A stretch of 64,000 nt of DNA from Chloromonas sp. AAM2 (lineage: Eukaryota > Chlorophyta > Chlorophyceae > Chlamydomonadales > Chlamydomonadaceae), in assembly GCA_004335635.1 (NCBI GenBank), contig QAXH01004600.1, positions 395-64,394 of the forward strand, given 5' to 3'. The translations under genes and the position numbers were made by a program. Positions 45,601 through 58,752 of this stretch are shown here, piece by piece (within the stretch, counting starts at the first letter, position 1; every line of letters begins with the position of its first letter). Under the pieces are notes generated by a model. It saw nothing but the letters and a program-made list of their open reading frames with translations. It was not told where the DNA came from and did no database searches.

Positions 45601-46543
45601 CAAACAAGATTTTTTCCAGTTCTGGGACAGGTTTTCACTTGATGCATTGTCTTGTCAAAAGAAGACCAGAGCATGTGCTGCCTCTGCTGCCTCACCTGCC
45701 TGAGTGCTGGTGCTGGGCTACACAAAAGACGCCCATGGGAAGCTGTGCGGCAGCTGGCCGAGGTCGTAAGGCAGAGTCGCACTTCACAATTCAAATGAAA
45801 TGTGCATGCTTTCCCTGCGGCTGCCTGTCAACAGCATGTCGCTTCTTGTTGCTGTCTCTTCTGATCGGGTACTGTGTCCGTCCTGATCAACACATGTTTG
45901 TGTGTATGCTGACAGGAGCGTGCATACGTGAGCGGGCTGTCAGCGGCCAACCTGGTGGTGTCACGTCTGGGGCAGGGAGAGCCTGCGGAGATCCTAGCAG
46001 TGGTGCGGGCTGGGGTTGTATTAGGGTGAAGGTTTGGGTTGGACTGCCGAGACTGGACGGGTGACAAGGGTCTTATCATAACAAAAGGCCATGGACATGG
46101 GCAGAACCGGTCAGACGACTTGTCAGCAATTTCATGTTTGATGAACACACATGGCTTGGTTTGATGATTGCTCTGGCATTTGCCACCAGGCATGGCGCAT
46201 GTTGCTGGCTCGGACTGGACTGGGTCGGGGCGGAGCAGTCGGTTTGGATGTTATCCATGCCTAGCACCGACCTAAGATTTCGGCAGCACAACCATGACTT
46301 ACGTTTGTTCTGGCGCTGGCTGCTACTGGCATGGTCCCGGTCACGCAGTTTGACGGCTTTTCTCGCACTTGCTGCTACCTGGCACGGCATTGGGTTTGAT
46401 CGGCATAATGCATGTTGCGCGGCTCGTGTTTGGTCGCCCTGCAGGAGCCTGACGAGCCGCACATTACGGCGGCGCGATCCGCAGTGCGGACCCTGCGCTC
46501 CGTGCCCGAGTCGCTGGGCATCAGCAGCCCCTTCCTCTGGTGA
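39614..46543 (+). CDS. Zeta-carotene-desaturase-like FAD-dependent amine oxidase family protein, plastid
   Basis: Fifteen exons close into 553 residues: 39614-39805, 40101-40131, 40428-40500, 40866-41025, 41558-41664, 41829-41883, 42120-42243, 42658-42737, 43089-43185, 43486-43707, 44014-44045, 44656-44791, 45209-45375, 45916-46002, 46445-46543. An Arg/Asn-rich transit peptide (about 1-38) precedes the FAD dinucleotide-binding fold VVVIGGGWAGFGAAKHL (42-58) and the acidic strand VTLLDAQANPGG. Family landmarks follow: PLTDWTTSGFWSP, EEFLRPTLLVGLFAPPE, YALAHQND, ADAVVFAVGI, AVTHFSPGCYQHRP, and the C-terminal FAD motif NVFIAGDWV then SQERAYVSGLSAANLV. In plants and cyanobacteria such proteins are named carotene desaturase-like; the substrate here is unknown. 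Introns 5 and 13 use GC donors (GCAAGT). Confidence 0.9.
41357..41405 (+). repeat. Decayed duplicate of the exon 5 acceptor and 5' end
   Basis: The segment from gcagcacacgctcccgctgt to ccctggccgac matches 41554-41602 at the start of exon 5 (41558). Acceptor AG and the first 12 or so codons are recognisable, then homology and frame are lost. Confidence 0.75.
42264..42391. repeat. Four tandem copies of a 32-bp unit
   Basis: Unit contains gcttggtggcaccctaaggc; in intron 7 of the desaturase-like gene, just after the exon 7 donor. Confidence 0.9.
44354..44478. repeat. tcatgtcagc/tgtgtcagc tandem array
   Basis: About a dozen 9-10-bp units in intron 11 of the desaturase-like gene. All three forward frames are open through it only because of the repeat. 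Confidence 0.9.
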
Positions 46544-48215
46544 CCGGGCGGAGACAGGCCACCAGTGATCGGGGATACTTTCATGTCAAGTGACAGCACT
46601 GGGTGACAGCACTGGATTCAGACCGGTGAACGGATTCAGACTGGTGAACGGGAGGACACATGCCATTAGCGGCCTTTTGCCAAGTATAGTGACAGCGCTG
46701 GGTGAAAGCAGTCGGCGCTGCATGAGACGTTGTTTTGGGCACTCCCACACTCTAGTGAAAAGATATCTTCTGAAAAAAATTGTTTGCCAGTCCTGGGATG
46801 GCTGCCAAGTAAGGTGACATCTCTGCATGGATGTTCTGCAGGTTGGCTAGCTTCTCCCCTGGCCATTGTGTCCCGTACAAATCGCGATTCAATGTTTTCT
46901 TGGCACTGCAGCTCTCACACTCTCGGTGACAGCAGAGTGTTGCTGCGGTGGTCACTGTCCGGACGTAGTTTGCTCGCATACACGAGCTCTGCAGCGAATT
47001 CAAGCGGCTTGCCCTCACGATGCGCAATCTTTTGTTTTTGCTGTCTTCCAGTCATTGCCAATGTGGCACAGATATTGCCAGTTTGTGATGGCCATCGGCT
47101 GCTGCAGAGACCAACATTGCACCAGCTGAGCTGAATGATGGAGAGCTTGGGTCGCTCGTGTATTACAGCCTGTCTGAGCTGAGCAATTGGCTCTCATCAA
47201 GGCGCGATTCAGACTTGTAGTATGCACAGCATTTGGTCTAGACGCTATCTTCACAGAGTTTTGCTATATGCAATTCATGGGAAGTCGTGAAAGGATTCAA
47301 GCTCAGGTTTCCAGCACACTCAGCAGTGGGCAAAGACAAGAAGGTGCAAGCAGAAGAGGAAGACTCTCCCTTTTGAAGACGCAGACTAATCACGAGATGA
47401 TGCCAAACGGAAGCAATGTGCAAACATGGATGTGCAAGGCGAGTAGAACCCACTACAGAGCTTCCACAGTGTACAACTGTGTATGTCCTCTTTGCTTTAC
47501 CAGATGCGAATACAGTCATTTAATCGGATCTGCATGCACGCCTGACCGCATAGACAGCAGTCGTAGCTTTGGTTGTCGCATGCATCAAGCTTAGTATAGT
47601 GAATTAATGTGATAAAATCAAATGTGCTGTCAATACTCATGTTTAATCAATGGACATGTGTCAAAAGGAATGCTACAGAGCTTTGAGAAGTGCCTGAGAA
47701 GGCTTAACTGGCTTGCCGTTAATCGCCCAGATCTTGATCACATCATGCCATGTTCGCAAGGAGAACAGACGTGCAAAGGAACGACGTTCCACATTTGCCA
47801 ACCACTGCCCTTGCATTCACAACAGAACATCCGTGCCTACTGCGCCCGATGCTTTTCTAGCACCCATCGTCAAGGCGACGTTACGATAGAGTTGGAAACT
47901 GTGACACGCGCACAGGGTAGCTGTGGGCACAAACGATTGCGCCATTGTTTGCCAGACCAAGCCTGTTGGCTGCTGTGTCATGATTCCTCTCTCTGGCAAA
48001 CTCATGACTAAGCAGCAACGGATGAAGCCGCAGAATGAGCTGCAGCAAAAGCAACGGGTGAAGCAGCAGAAAGAGCTGCAGCAGAAGCTGCGGGAGAGAA
48101 ATGAGCACCAGGCCATTGGCACATCTTAATGTCATCGGTTCACAGCAGCTCTTACCGAAGTCACCTGATCTGAGTATAAGTCAACCCCGTTGCTAGTCCT
48201 GCCAGCTGTAAATCC
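46544..48215. other. Intergenic region between convergent desaturase-like and kinase genes
   Basis: About 1.7 kb. Contains short duplications (gtgacagcactgg; ggattcagac(c/t)ggtgaacgg near 46590-46655), a MITE-like half-site near 46784, and a Gln/Lys-codon-rich imperfect repeat at 48006-48090. No conserved protein seen. Confidence 0.5.
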
Positions 48216-51200
48216 CTACGCAGGCCTGAGCTCCTTGTCTGCATCAGCCGTATCTGCATCCATGGTAGCTGCTGCTGCATCGAGAATGGAACTGTTGCGT
48301 CGCCAAGAAGACCCCTCAAGTTTCGCGTGTGCCCCGCTGTCACCCGCATGGCTCCCGTACCCGGTTGTCATAACGGAGGCGGACGGGGAGACGATTTCAG
48401 ACCAATCAGCGGATGTAGATTGAATTGGAGACAGCTGCGATGAATGCTCATGCTTCCCGTGATGGTGGTAGTCATGCCCAGGAGCCAAATGAAGATCGGG
48501 TATGTTCAGTTTCGACTGCGGCCCAGCACCGTACCCCGCATCCCCGTCACCCGTCCCGTGCACCGACACTTTCAAACGGGACGGCTTGCCACCGCTCGGC
48601 TGTTCCGCATGCTCCGAAATCCCGCTCTGCCCGTCGGACAGACGCTTTTCTCCGTCACTGTGCCACTCGTCCTGGTACATGGCGGAACGTTGTGAACTCG
48701 TGTGTCGTTGCCTGCCTGTGCGTGCACCCCAGCCGGGGCCGGCCCCAGTTCGCATCATGCTCTGGCTCTGCACCGGCCGCAGCTGCCCTTGCCGCCCATC
48801 TTCCAGCGCCTCATACCCTCCGCCGCTGTGTGCTTGCCGAGCGGGGACACGCACACGCGGTGTCCCCGCTCCCGTAGCCGCCAGCACCGCAGCCACTGCA
48901 TCGGCAGACGGCGGGCCGCTGTCCGGTGACTGCATCGCCCACGGCAGCCGGCCGGTGTGCTCCCGTGCCGTCTCAGCTGCCTGGGCAGCAGCCAGGGCGG
49001 CTGCTAGTTCATCCTCTTCAGTTGCAGCAGCTGCAGCGGCAGCGGCCGCATCGTTGTACTTCTGAATCAGCGCCTGAAGCCGGGCGGCCATCTGAGTGAA
49101 CGTGGGTCGCTTACTGGGACGGGCTGACCAGCAGTCCTGCATGCACGAGCATGACGGGCAGGGCATTCCTTCACATACCAACAACAGCATGGACAGTGCC
49201 ATCCGCCGAGTCATGCTCGTCTACAGCCTTGGTATGTTAGCCTGTGTTGAGCCAGTGAGAATAGATCAGCCCACCGCTGTGCTGCGTTGCATCGGCGGCC
49301 ACAAACTATCACGGCATACCACGGTCATGCGCTGCTTGGTTGCAATTGATGACATTTGGATCAGCATGTCACGAGAATGCATAACATCTGCTCGGTTTGC
49401 ACAAGGATAAGAACTGAGTCAAGCCATCAGTCAAGTAACGTAACTAGCGACCAAGCAGCAAGTGGATACCAAGCAGGTTTGCACAGCAACGAGAGTCAGG
49501 AGGTCATCAATCAGGATTCAGGACTACCTCCGCACCTTCATGAGCCTGGCCCAGTCCGGGTCGCAGTCCTCGGGAATCTCGGGCCTGAGGCGGCCGTTCA
49601 TGATTCCGGAGATCAGCTCGGCGCGCTCCACGGACTGGTAGGGCGTCTCGCCCAGAGTCCAGATCTCCCACAGGACGATCTGAAAAAATCAACACAGCAA
49701 CGCAGGTGTGTTCATGTGCCAGCGGGAAAGGCAGAGTGAATGTGCAGTGGCAATGAACCTGACAACCATGCATTGATCGCTCCTGCCATCCCACAACTGA
49801 CACTTCCTCCCCCTTCCCTGGTATCAATCCAAGACCAGAACATGGGTTGTCAACTCGTACAACAAACTGAACACTGGCAGTCCTTAATTGACTGAGGTTG
49901 GTTGTAGACTGTCAGAGGCTCATGCAAAGGTCTGGATCAACCTGACGCATGCTTCAGCTCCCCCTGCCATTGCGCATCCTTAGCTGCTCCCTCAAATCCA
50001 TCATGCTTCTCTATTTTTTGCACTGATTTTCCGGGAAACGACAACGACTAGCACTAGTTTGTAACTAGTCTGCAAACTGAAAAACACCTTTGGCAAACTT
50101 GACTAGTTTGCGAATTGGGGCAAGAAAGGGGTGACTTTGCGAATTGGCACTTTTAGGACTGATAAACTTTGCGAACATTTTGCTCACATTCCGCTTATCT
50201 CGCAGAAGCAACTGCACTCATCAAAGCCACTGCCAAACACTGTCAATGACTGACGGGCAGGGGTAAGCCATAGAACTCCATGGTAAGAGTCCGTGCGGGC
50301 AATGATAAGAGTCCATGCGACACGGCGTTCGTCTTTGCGAGCCTAACAAGTTTGCAAATTGACAGAATCCAGTCAGAATTTTTGAATAATGGTTTTCGAC
50401 TTAGGATTGCGAGCCCAACTAGATCTTCGCAAACTAGTTACCCGCAGTACGGTAGTCTTGATTGACTGCCGTCAGTTGCAGATCATCACGTGCATGGGTT
50501 CGTGTGGCCGTTTGGTTTGTTGCTCACTAATGCACTTCCTCGACATCAACACGAGCTAATTGATTCACCTCGGCACCCTCGTGGTAAAACTCGTGTTCAA
50601 ATGTTTCATGAAACGTCTGAGTCCTCGTATCAGATCTCATGGTAGATCTCATGGTAGGTCTCATGGCAGATCTCGTGTTATATCTCGTGTTATATCTCGT
50701 GTTACATCTCGTGTTAGATCTCGTGTTAGATCTCGTGTTACATCTCGTGTTAGGGCATTCATCGGGCCCATCATGTGACCCAGTGAGCCTTTGATTTCAA
50801 GCCCTTTTGAGCACGTTACAGCAACTGTGTGCGGCTGTCAAGCTTGCAATTGCTACCATGGCTGTTCTATGATATGGTACCGCCCAGATGGATACTAAAG
50901 CAACCAAAGCTTGTTCTGTGCCACCTTTCACGTGGAACAATGATTGTAAACTGCCTCCTGTTTAGTCTCGTGTTTCTTCAGCATGAGTGAGTGTTTCAAC
51001 GATTCACGTTTTGAGTTGAAGAAAGCAGCACTCACCGCAAATGAATAGACGTCCACCGCCTCGGTCACGTGCTCATCATCCAGCTCCCCCACCTCCTCCC
51101 GCCACTCATCGCCACTGTCAGCCGTGCCATCCTCATCCTCCCACTCACTCTCCCCATCGCCATCCCAGTCATCATCATCGTCATCATCATCATCTTCACT

Positions 51201-52978
51201 TCCGTTTTCAGCCGTTTCCCCAGCCCCCTCATCACCCCAGGGGCAGGCTGGCTCAACAAACTCGTGTGATTTGCCCCCACCACCGCCGCCACCACTGGCC
51301 CCACCGCCTCCCGCTCCGTCCCCGTTGCCATCATCTCCGCCTGCCATAGAAACATCGCCCACGGCGGGTCGCCGATCAACGGTCATGCCAGTTACGTTGG
51401 TTTTTGGTGGCTCATCATCGTCGTCGTCTTCCCAGGGCAACTTCTCCGGGCCTTTCTCCGGCCCCTTGCCGCCATCCCCGCTGCCACTGGCTGCTGTCGG
51501 GCTGTCCTCCCACGGCAGACACTCCTTCTTCTGCGCTCGTCCCGTCGCCCTGCCCTGGCCCCGTCGGCCCCGCTTGCCCTTGCGCCGCCGGCGCCTGCGC
51601 GAGGTTCGAGGGCTGGGCACTCCGCCACCCGGGAACAGCTCCGGGGCCATCCAGGGCAGTGTGCCCTGCATCTTGCCCTTGACTGCATTGCCCTCCTTCA
51701 GCTTGCTCAACCCAAGGTCACCAATCTGCAATCCAGGAACACACGACAACCGTACGGATAAGTGCATTGGATAACATCAGGACGTGACTCCAAGAGTAAA
51801 TGCTTCAAGCAGCCTTGACGTGTTGGCGAGGAACGCCAAACACACACTGCCAGTCCTGTGCCCTACGTCGCCTGCCATCCTCCTTCTCACACCTCACACT
51901 GACCCTAGTGCACAGCGTGAAAAAGCACACTCTCAGTCACACTCTCACACCTGACCCTCCCGCTCACACCCCACACCCTACTCTCACCCCCAGCGAACAA
52001 GTACTCATCCATGCTGGATGCGATCTTCTTTTCCACTTGTGGGACAATGCAGACGCAAAAAACGCACTCATCCACCCACCCACCTTGACCACCGGCCTGG
52101 CCAAATCCCTCAGGTCGCACAGCAGGTTCTCCCCCTTGAGGTCAAAGTGTACCACGCCCTGCGAGTGGAGATACTCCATGCCTCTGGCTGCCTGGAGCGC
52201 GATGGAGGCTTTGACCGAAGGTGTCACAGTGTCCTGCAAATACACACGAAGCATTGGAACACCATAGTCGCAAGGCAGGACCAAGTCGCAAGGCAGGACA
52301 TGTTAGCAGGTGGCAACACAGCTTTGCTCGTTTGACAACAAGCTGCATAAAACAGACTTTGGGCGTGTACGAATGCCTTGTTCACCACAGTCAAGGCAAA
52401 GACTGGCGAGCCTCGAGGCGTCACGCCACGGCTTGCCTCTGACTTCCTCGGGTCAAGGGCCAGCCCACTCTCCACCTTTGATTGCACTGCCAAGGCAAGG
52501 CCAACCTCAACTCATGCACAGACCCAGACTTCATGATGCATGAGCACACCCCTCACGCCCGGATCACCCATACTGGATGCATGAGCACACACCTTGCATC
52601 TCCAGTCACGTTTTGAAAACGCTTTGAAAAACAGACAAAAACCGCCCTTACCTTGCCCCTGAGTGCTGTGAGGCCGCTCTTCAGGTTTCCCGTACGGCAA
52701 AACTCCACCACTGTCGCGTAACAATCCGGGGACGTAGTGACAATGCCGTAGAAGGCGATCACACAGGGGTGCCGGAGGGCGGCCAAACGCTCGGCCTCAG
52801 AGAAAATCTGGGTTCAAAAGGCACATGGACAGTAATCAAACCTTAGACTGGGTCACGGACGTGTGACTGACTCTGTAGGCCCGCGTGCTATCGTTTTCAT
52901 GTTCCAAGCGATGCTTTGGAAGAACCCACAGATGCCTCTAACTCTTTGAGTAATGGCGATGCTGCTGCTGATGATGAC

Positions 52979-53018
<40 letters not shown>

Positions 53019-53094
53019 ATGATGACGACGATGCTGCTGCTGCTGCTGCTGCTGCTGCTGATGACACTGCTGCTACTGATGACGCTGCTGCTGA

Positions 53095-53126
<32 letters not shown>

Positions 53127-56100
53127 ATGACGCTGCTGCTGCTGCTGATACCCAGAAGCACAGCAGCAGGCCCACAATGTTGTGGTTGGCTTTCCACATC
53201 CCCGCAACAAGACCTTAAAGCAACACGTCATCAGAAGCCACCCTGGCCAGCACCTGGTCCGCAACACTTCGCATGCTCCCCGCACCCCTCACCTCCTGCT
53301 GCTGCGAGTCCGTCATGACTGACTGGTGCAGCTCCTTCAGGGCTACCTCCACTCCGCACCACAGGGCGAGCCACACGCTGCCAAACTGGCCGCGACCCAG
53401 CTCACACACCTGCCAACACAAACAGCCGTGTGTCACCATGCAAAGGTCAAGATCATCATGACATGGCAGTCGCAAGTTTGCTGCAAGCATAATGTTGAAT
53501 AACAACAAGACAAGATAGAACGACAAGCAGGCCTGCAGAGCTGCAGCTGACACCATACTTCCTGTCCTGGCAATTGCTCATCCACTTTCGGCTCGAATTA
53601 CCAATGATGTGCGTGACTGTTGAAGTCGTGCCACAGCTGCTCGTAAGGGCTTAGTCACATGGTAAGTCAGAGTTCTGCCTCGTTTCTGACCTTGGCTGAC
53701 ATCAGGATATGGTCGATGTCGCAGGATATGGTCGACGAGAATTCCCTTTGCAGATCATGAAAAGCTGTTCTTAAAAGAATCCGAATCTTTATGAAAAGTT
53801 ATTGGTACATGCACAGGGCCAGACACCATAGACATTTTCCCAGCCGTGCAGTGATTCCGAAAGCACTCGTTTGTCCATGGCTGTGCAGTGTCGTGCAACC
53901 CAATGAGCATGTGCCCTGCGGCCCTATGCTGGTCCGAAACCCCACCTCAAATCACAACCCTCTCACCTTGTTCAGGTCGTCTGGATCAACTTGCTGCAGT
54001 CCAGGTGGCACATATACCCCGACCTCTTCGCCGCTATCGCACACAAAGCCGTTTTCTGTAGTCCACTCGCCCTTTTGCATAAAGGACCCCACCGCCAGGG
54101 CAAGCCCACCCAACGCTCCCCGCCCCGCGCCCCGCCCCGCACCCAGCCCGCTCATACCAATCCCTCCACCCCCGGTCATCCGGCCGGAGGCGCGCCTGAG
54201 AGTGGAGCGGAACGACCCGGTGGTGCTGGCCGGTGCAGCGGCGGTCGACTTGCCTAAACGGGGCGCGGGCGAATCCCCGCTTCCCGCCCGTCGCATGCTT
54301 GCTGGCAGCATGTGCTGGAGCGTGGTGGGCGGGTGGGCGGGGCCCGCGCCCAGCCGCTGCATGCTTTGCGCGGCCATGAGCAGCGGGGACGCCGCGTCAG
54401 TCCCGCGGATTCGAAGCAGGTTATGCAGCTGCGGCGGGAGTGCGGGGCGCCGGACACTTGGGCGGTGCAGTAGCGGGTGCCGCGTGGAGCTGCCACTAGG
54501 CGTCAGGCCACTAAATCCCGCCGCCCCCAGCACACTTCTGGCATTCCGGCGGGACGGAGACACACCGCACGATGCTGGGGAGCCTGATGGGCTCTGTGGT
54601 GTGCTTTGAATCCGCACAACACGGGTGTCAATGTCGTACGGGGCACTTGTCATGATGCAATCATCAATTGCATTTCCGTGTCGCTGATTGTGTGCCAAGT
54701 CGTGCAGGTCCAGTTCTTGATCAAGCGCATCCTGTTCTGCTTGGCCAGCCGGCACCAGTTTGAGCGGAGCGGGACGGCCTGATGTAATAAGGGATGGAAC
54801 CTGGGTCGCATCCCCGTCAGCCGGTGGTTGCTCAGCAGCGCCCTTCCACGCCTCTTTCTCCGCTTTCCTCTTGCGGCCACCAGTATCGCTGCCGCTGCCC
54901 GCTCCCCCGCTGTGGTGTTCACTGTCACTACCGCCGCTGAGCTTTGACTGAGACAGCACAGCAAACGGCGAGCTGACCCTGGTCTGTTGGCTACGGGTCG
55001 ACGACAAGCCGAGGTCGCCTGTGGATTCCTCCGGGATCTCCAGCACCGTCAGCGGGATGTCAACCTGCCCTCCGGAGATGCGTGAGAAGGCTGGGGCCGG
55101 CGGGCCAGAGGGCAGCACGGATTGGCCGCTCGCAGACGACCGGTGGCTCGACACACCGGATGCTTGCTTGCCAGCGCTTGCAGTTGGCAGGAGCAGGGGC
55201 TCATCGGATATGTCAGGTGTGCGGCTGCGGCTGCGGCTTTTGCTCCGGCCCGTCGCCACGAGGCGTGGCGTGGCGGCATTGCGGACGGACATCACTCGCC
55301 CGCCGGCCGCAGCATTATGTGGTACAGTGGCGGCTCGGTGCGAACGGGTGGAAGCTAGCAAACCAGATGGAAGACGCTGCGGTGCGTGAGAACCAATCGC
55401 CTGTGCACGAGACCCATGTGGCACACGGGCGAGCCCGTGTCGGGGCCCGCCCGCCCCGTGTGCCCGTCCTGCGGCGGTTTTGGCGGTTTCTTCGTCGCTG
55501 GCGCCATACTCCGGGTAAGGTTGGTGCCTGAGGTTAGACGGCCGTTGTGGCAGTTGGTGCCCCGGGTAGTGTGCTGCTGTGTGTGCATTTGGCCCATGAC
55601 CTCGCATGGAGGGGCCATGGGCAAAGGAATTGCGAACCATTGACTGGCGACCGCCGCCTGGTGCATCATACAGTCCTCCACCCGTGCTGCAAGCAGCAAA
55701 ACACCGTCAAGGCATAGCTTAGAAGGCACCACCAGCCTATGAAGCTAGGCTTTCCCGTCCTGTGCCTTCTACACACGGTGTGGGCACAAGTTCTGGTTTG
55801 AATGCGCACGCAAAGCAACTGTTGCTATAACGGTTTAACAGAGCCAAAAAAAGCTGCCAATAGGGTTTGCAGCCGAACCTGCCCCAGCCAGCCCTGGTAT
55901 CTCACTTGTGTGCTTGTCGTGCTTCCTCAGGCAGCCAGCCCATGATGGCTTCGCTGGTCAACCGCTGCTTGGCACGCAGTTGCATGGACCGCACAGCAGC
56001 CAGCCACTGGGACTCCTGCACAGCACATACATTTCAATATCAACGAGTACATTCCATTACCAAACGAGTACATTTCAATATCAACGAGTACATTCCAATA

Positions 56101-58752
56101 CCAAACGAGTACATTTCAATATCAACGAGTGCACGTCACAGGTTTGATGTGTTCTGAGTGGTCCGTTCACTATGAACAACATTTCGTGCACTTTGCGCTG
56201 CTGTGGCTCGTACACAAACTGCAAAGCCAGCAGACTGGCCGAGACAGCCGCTGTCAAAGTGTTGGTTGGCGCAATACCTCCCAAGCTTTTCTGCACCCTG
56301 CATGCCCAAAGTTGGCTAAGTTAAGTGTGGCCCTCGTAACTCGTACTCTGTCCATGCTGGTTTGCTGTGCCTAACCCCACAGTGTGCCAGGCCATGCTGG
56401 GATTGCCAAGTGCTGTCCGTGTGGCAAGTAAAGTGCACTTGAGCTGTCCTTGTATTTGTTTTCCATCCATTGGCCTCACCAGAAGGGGTCCTCAACGTAT
56501 TTGATTCGCTACCTTCTGCCTTTACGCCTTGCCTGTGCCTGACCCTGAGCTAGTGCCATGCCAGGCTGGTGAAGTGCGCTCCTTCCCAGCCTCATCCCAC
56601 CTCATCCTCGACGGGTTCAGGGTTGTCAGCTGTGGTGGCACGCTTGAATGTGAGGGTGGCATCAGGACCCTCGCCGGTCTGCAAGAGACACAGGCACAAG
56701 AGGACTTGTATTGACAGTGAACAGAACAGCATGGACCAGCCAAGCCACAGCTGGTATTGCTGATGAATTTTCCCAGTTCCGGAATTGTTCTGGAATGGAG
56801 CCTGATGGAGATGAAGCAGGTGCAGGCCAGCCAGTGACCCATTGCTTGCAAACATAAGCAGGGTCGTGTGCAGTAGCAATGCCTTTGAGCTGCATGTATT
56901 TGCAAGTCAACCTCTGCCAGCGGGTTCAACTCTTTTCATGAGAGTAAACGCATTGTCTGAAATCAGTCAGCTGAATATAAATACAATGTACCTAGTTAAC
57001 AAAACAGGCTGGGGTACAAACATGGCTTGTGCCCTTGTGCTGGCAGCTGCTGGTTTGGGGCTGCTGCATTTAGCCCAGCCTAGGGTGCAATCTCAGTTTG
57101 CAAACATGCCCACCCGGGACGACAAGTCATATGCCATGTATGGTGTGGGGCAACGTTGGTTTGGTTTGGTAAGCTAAAAAGCGTTTGCCAGGGTAAGACG
57201 GGGAATTCAGCCCAGTGCCCTGGCAAACACAACAATTCACAAGGACCATGGAGCTGAACAGCAAACAGCACGTGGCAGCAGGTACATGAACCTCTACTGC
57301 AACTCAGCCGTTCTTGAGATCTGAGTGTTCCATCGCAAGGCGTGAAATGTGCCCACCTCTATGGCAACCCAACGGCCCGCATTGCAGCGCTCCAAAGGCG
57401 GGGTCCTGGGGATGGAGGGCAGCGGAATGTTCCCGCTCGTCCTGCCTGTCTGCGATTGCAGCCCCCCGCTGGATCGTCTAAGAGTGCGCCCGCTCTCCGA
57501 TAGCCTGGAAGGGCCCCCGGGCTCCGAGCGCCTGGCAGCAGCGGTTGTGTCATTAGCCTGAATGGGGTCGGGGTCTGAGCTGCGGCTGAAACCCGCAACC
57601 TGCAATGGCGCAGGAAGCACTCCGCCCTTCGGACGCCCAATGAGTCTGCCTGGCCCGTGGGGGGGTTTGGAAGCGCCCGCCTCTGGTTGCCCGGCTGGCT
57701 TTGAGGTCTCTGCTTGGTCGGTCGGTTTTGATTCCTCCGCTTGCCCGGCTGGCTGAAGTTCGCCTGCATTCCCGGTCGTACCTGATTGGCTGGGAGGCCC
57801 GGGTTTCTGCGCTACTTTGGTTGATGGTTTCACAGAAAGCAGCCTGCTGGGTCCTGGCGGTCTGGCAGGTGCTGGCTTGGCTGGTTCGGGCTGCTGGCTG
57901 GAGCTGCCTGGCTGCTCCAACTCCTGTGACTGCCGCTGCTGACTGGCTGTGCTGACTGATTCCGGGACTGGTGCCAGCACAGGCAAATGCATGGCCGTTG
58001 GTCGGCCAGTGTCAGGCATGGTCTGCTGCGCAGTGACAAACTGTGTTGAAGAGTCACTTCGCCGCCTTGGAATCATGCTCCCTCCACCGCTTGTCCTGTC
58101 AGTGTCAGGCACTGACTGCCGTGCAGTGTCAAACTGTGTCTGAGGGTCACTGCGTGGCCGTGATATCATGCTTGTCCCCCTTGAGCTAGGAGTTGGCAGC
58201 TGTCCCCGAGTGGTCCGTGGTACCTGCGGGCTGCGGGTTAATGAAGAATTTACCCGTGACGTACTGGATGCGCTGCCACCACTGTGAGGTCCAGACAACG
58301 GTCCCGAGGCCATGCGATCGCTGGTGGCCCCATGGAGTTCTTCAGAATCCATTCGATAGCTAGGCACTTCAAGGTACTCTGGCTGAGACGAGCGGGGCGG
58401 GTTCGGGTATGGGGATAAGTGGTAGCTGTGAGGCTGTTGCTGTGGTTGCTCATGGCTGTCGCGTTGTGATTGCTGTGGCGGTTGTGACACAGCACGCCCC
58501 ATGGTTGTTGAGGAAGAGGTGGCATTGCTGCCACCGAAGGAGGAGCCGAGCCGAGTCCGGCCTGCATCTGGCACAAAATTTAAGGTGCATGGCGTGGGCA
58601 TGAACAGCATGGTAGCCTTTGGGGCATGCATGATCCTGGACACTGTGTGGTCATGGCATGATGAGTCCCGTCAACCAGGACGTGCAAGCAAACAGACACT
58701 CACCAACCAGCCTGCTTAGGAAACCTGGTCTGCTCTCCTTCTCTGGTTCCAT
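48216..58752 (-). CDS. Raf-like MAPKKK-type protein kinase with long N-terminus and kinase-domain insert
   Basis: Eleven exons close into 1779 residues: 58704-58752, 57357-58561, 56601-56678, 55906-56015, 53967-55686, 53293-53409, 52652-52807, 52084-52233, 51036-51725, 49536-49679, 48216-49136. Residues 1-1050 are Ser/Pro/Gln/Arg-rich and disordered-looking, with no PB1 domain recognised. Kinase domain about 1055-1490: Gly loop GRGQFGSV (1059-1066), Lys1079 in VALK, catalytic loop [10 protein letters not shown] (1174-1183, HFD in place of HRD), DLG in place of DFG (1198-1200), GTLPWMAPE ending at 1224, then about 185 low-complexity acidic and basic residues before [25 protein letters not shown] and [27 protein letters not shown] and VYSF.IVLWE match plant Raf-like kinases. 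The C-terminal 290 residues have Ala runs, His and Ser-rich segments. Substrate unknown; likely cytosolic signalling. Confidence 0.9.
50620..50755. repeat. agatctcgtgtt 12-bp tandem array
   Basis: Roughly ten units (tctcatggtaga changing to tctcgtgttaga or tctcgtgttaca), in the intron between kinase exons 9 and 10. Confidence 0.85.
52955..53155. repeat. Compound GCT/GAT trinucleotide microsatellite
   Basis: Long mixed run of gct, gat and gac units in the intron between kinase exons 6 and 7. It stays open in several frames on both strands, producing artificial poly-Ala, poly-Asp, poly-Leu and poly-Ser frames. Confidence 0.95.
56030..56130. repeat. acgagtacattycaata tandem repeat
   Basis: Five imperfect 17-18-bp units in the intron between kinase exons 3 and 4, adjacent to the exon 4 acceptor. 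Confidence 0.85.

Noticed and set aside
47923..48129. Short plus-strand frame ending in a Gln/Lys-rich repeat
   Set aside because: Low-complexity tandem codons downstream of the kinase stop; no homologue recognised and no exon partner.
51124..51774. Plus-strand Ser/Pro-rich frame of 216 residues
   Set aside because: Antisense of the low-complexity insert in kinase exon 9; no splice or family support.
52853..53318. Poly-Ala, poly-Asp, poly-Leu and poly-Ser frames of about 100-120 residues on both strands
   Set aside because: Produced by the GCT/GAT microsatellite in a kinase intron; they lie between exons 6 and 7, whose junction is in phase without them.
53791..54609. Plus-strand frame of 272 residues
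   Set aside because: Antisense shadow of kinase exon 5, which is in phase with conserved kinase exons.
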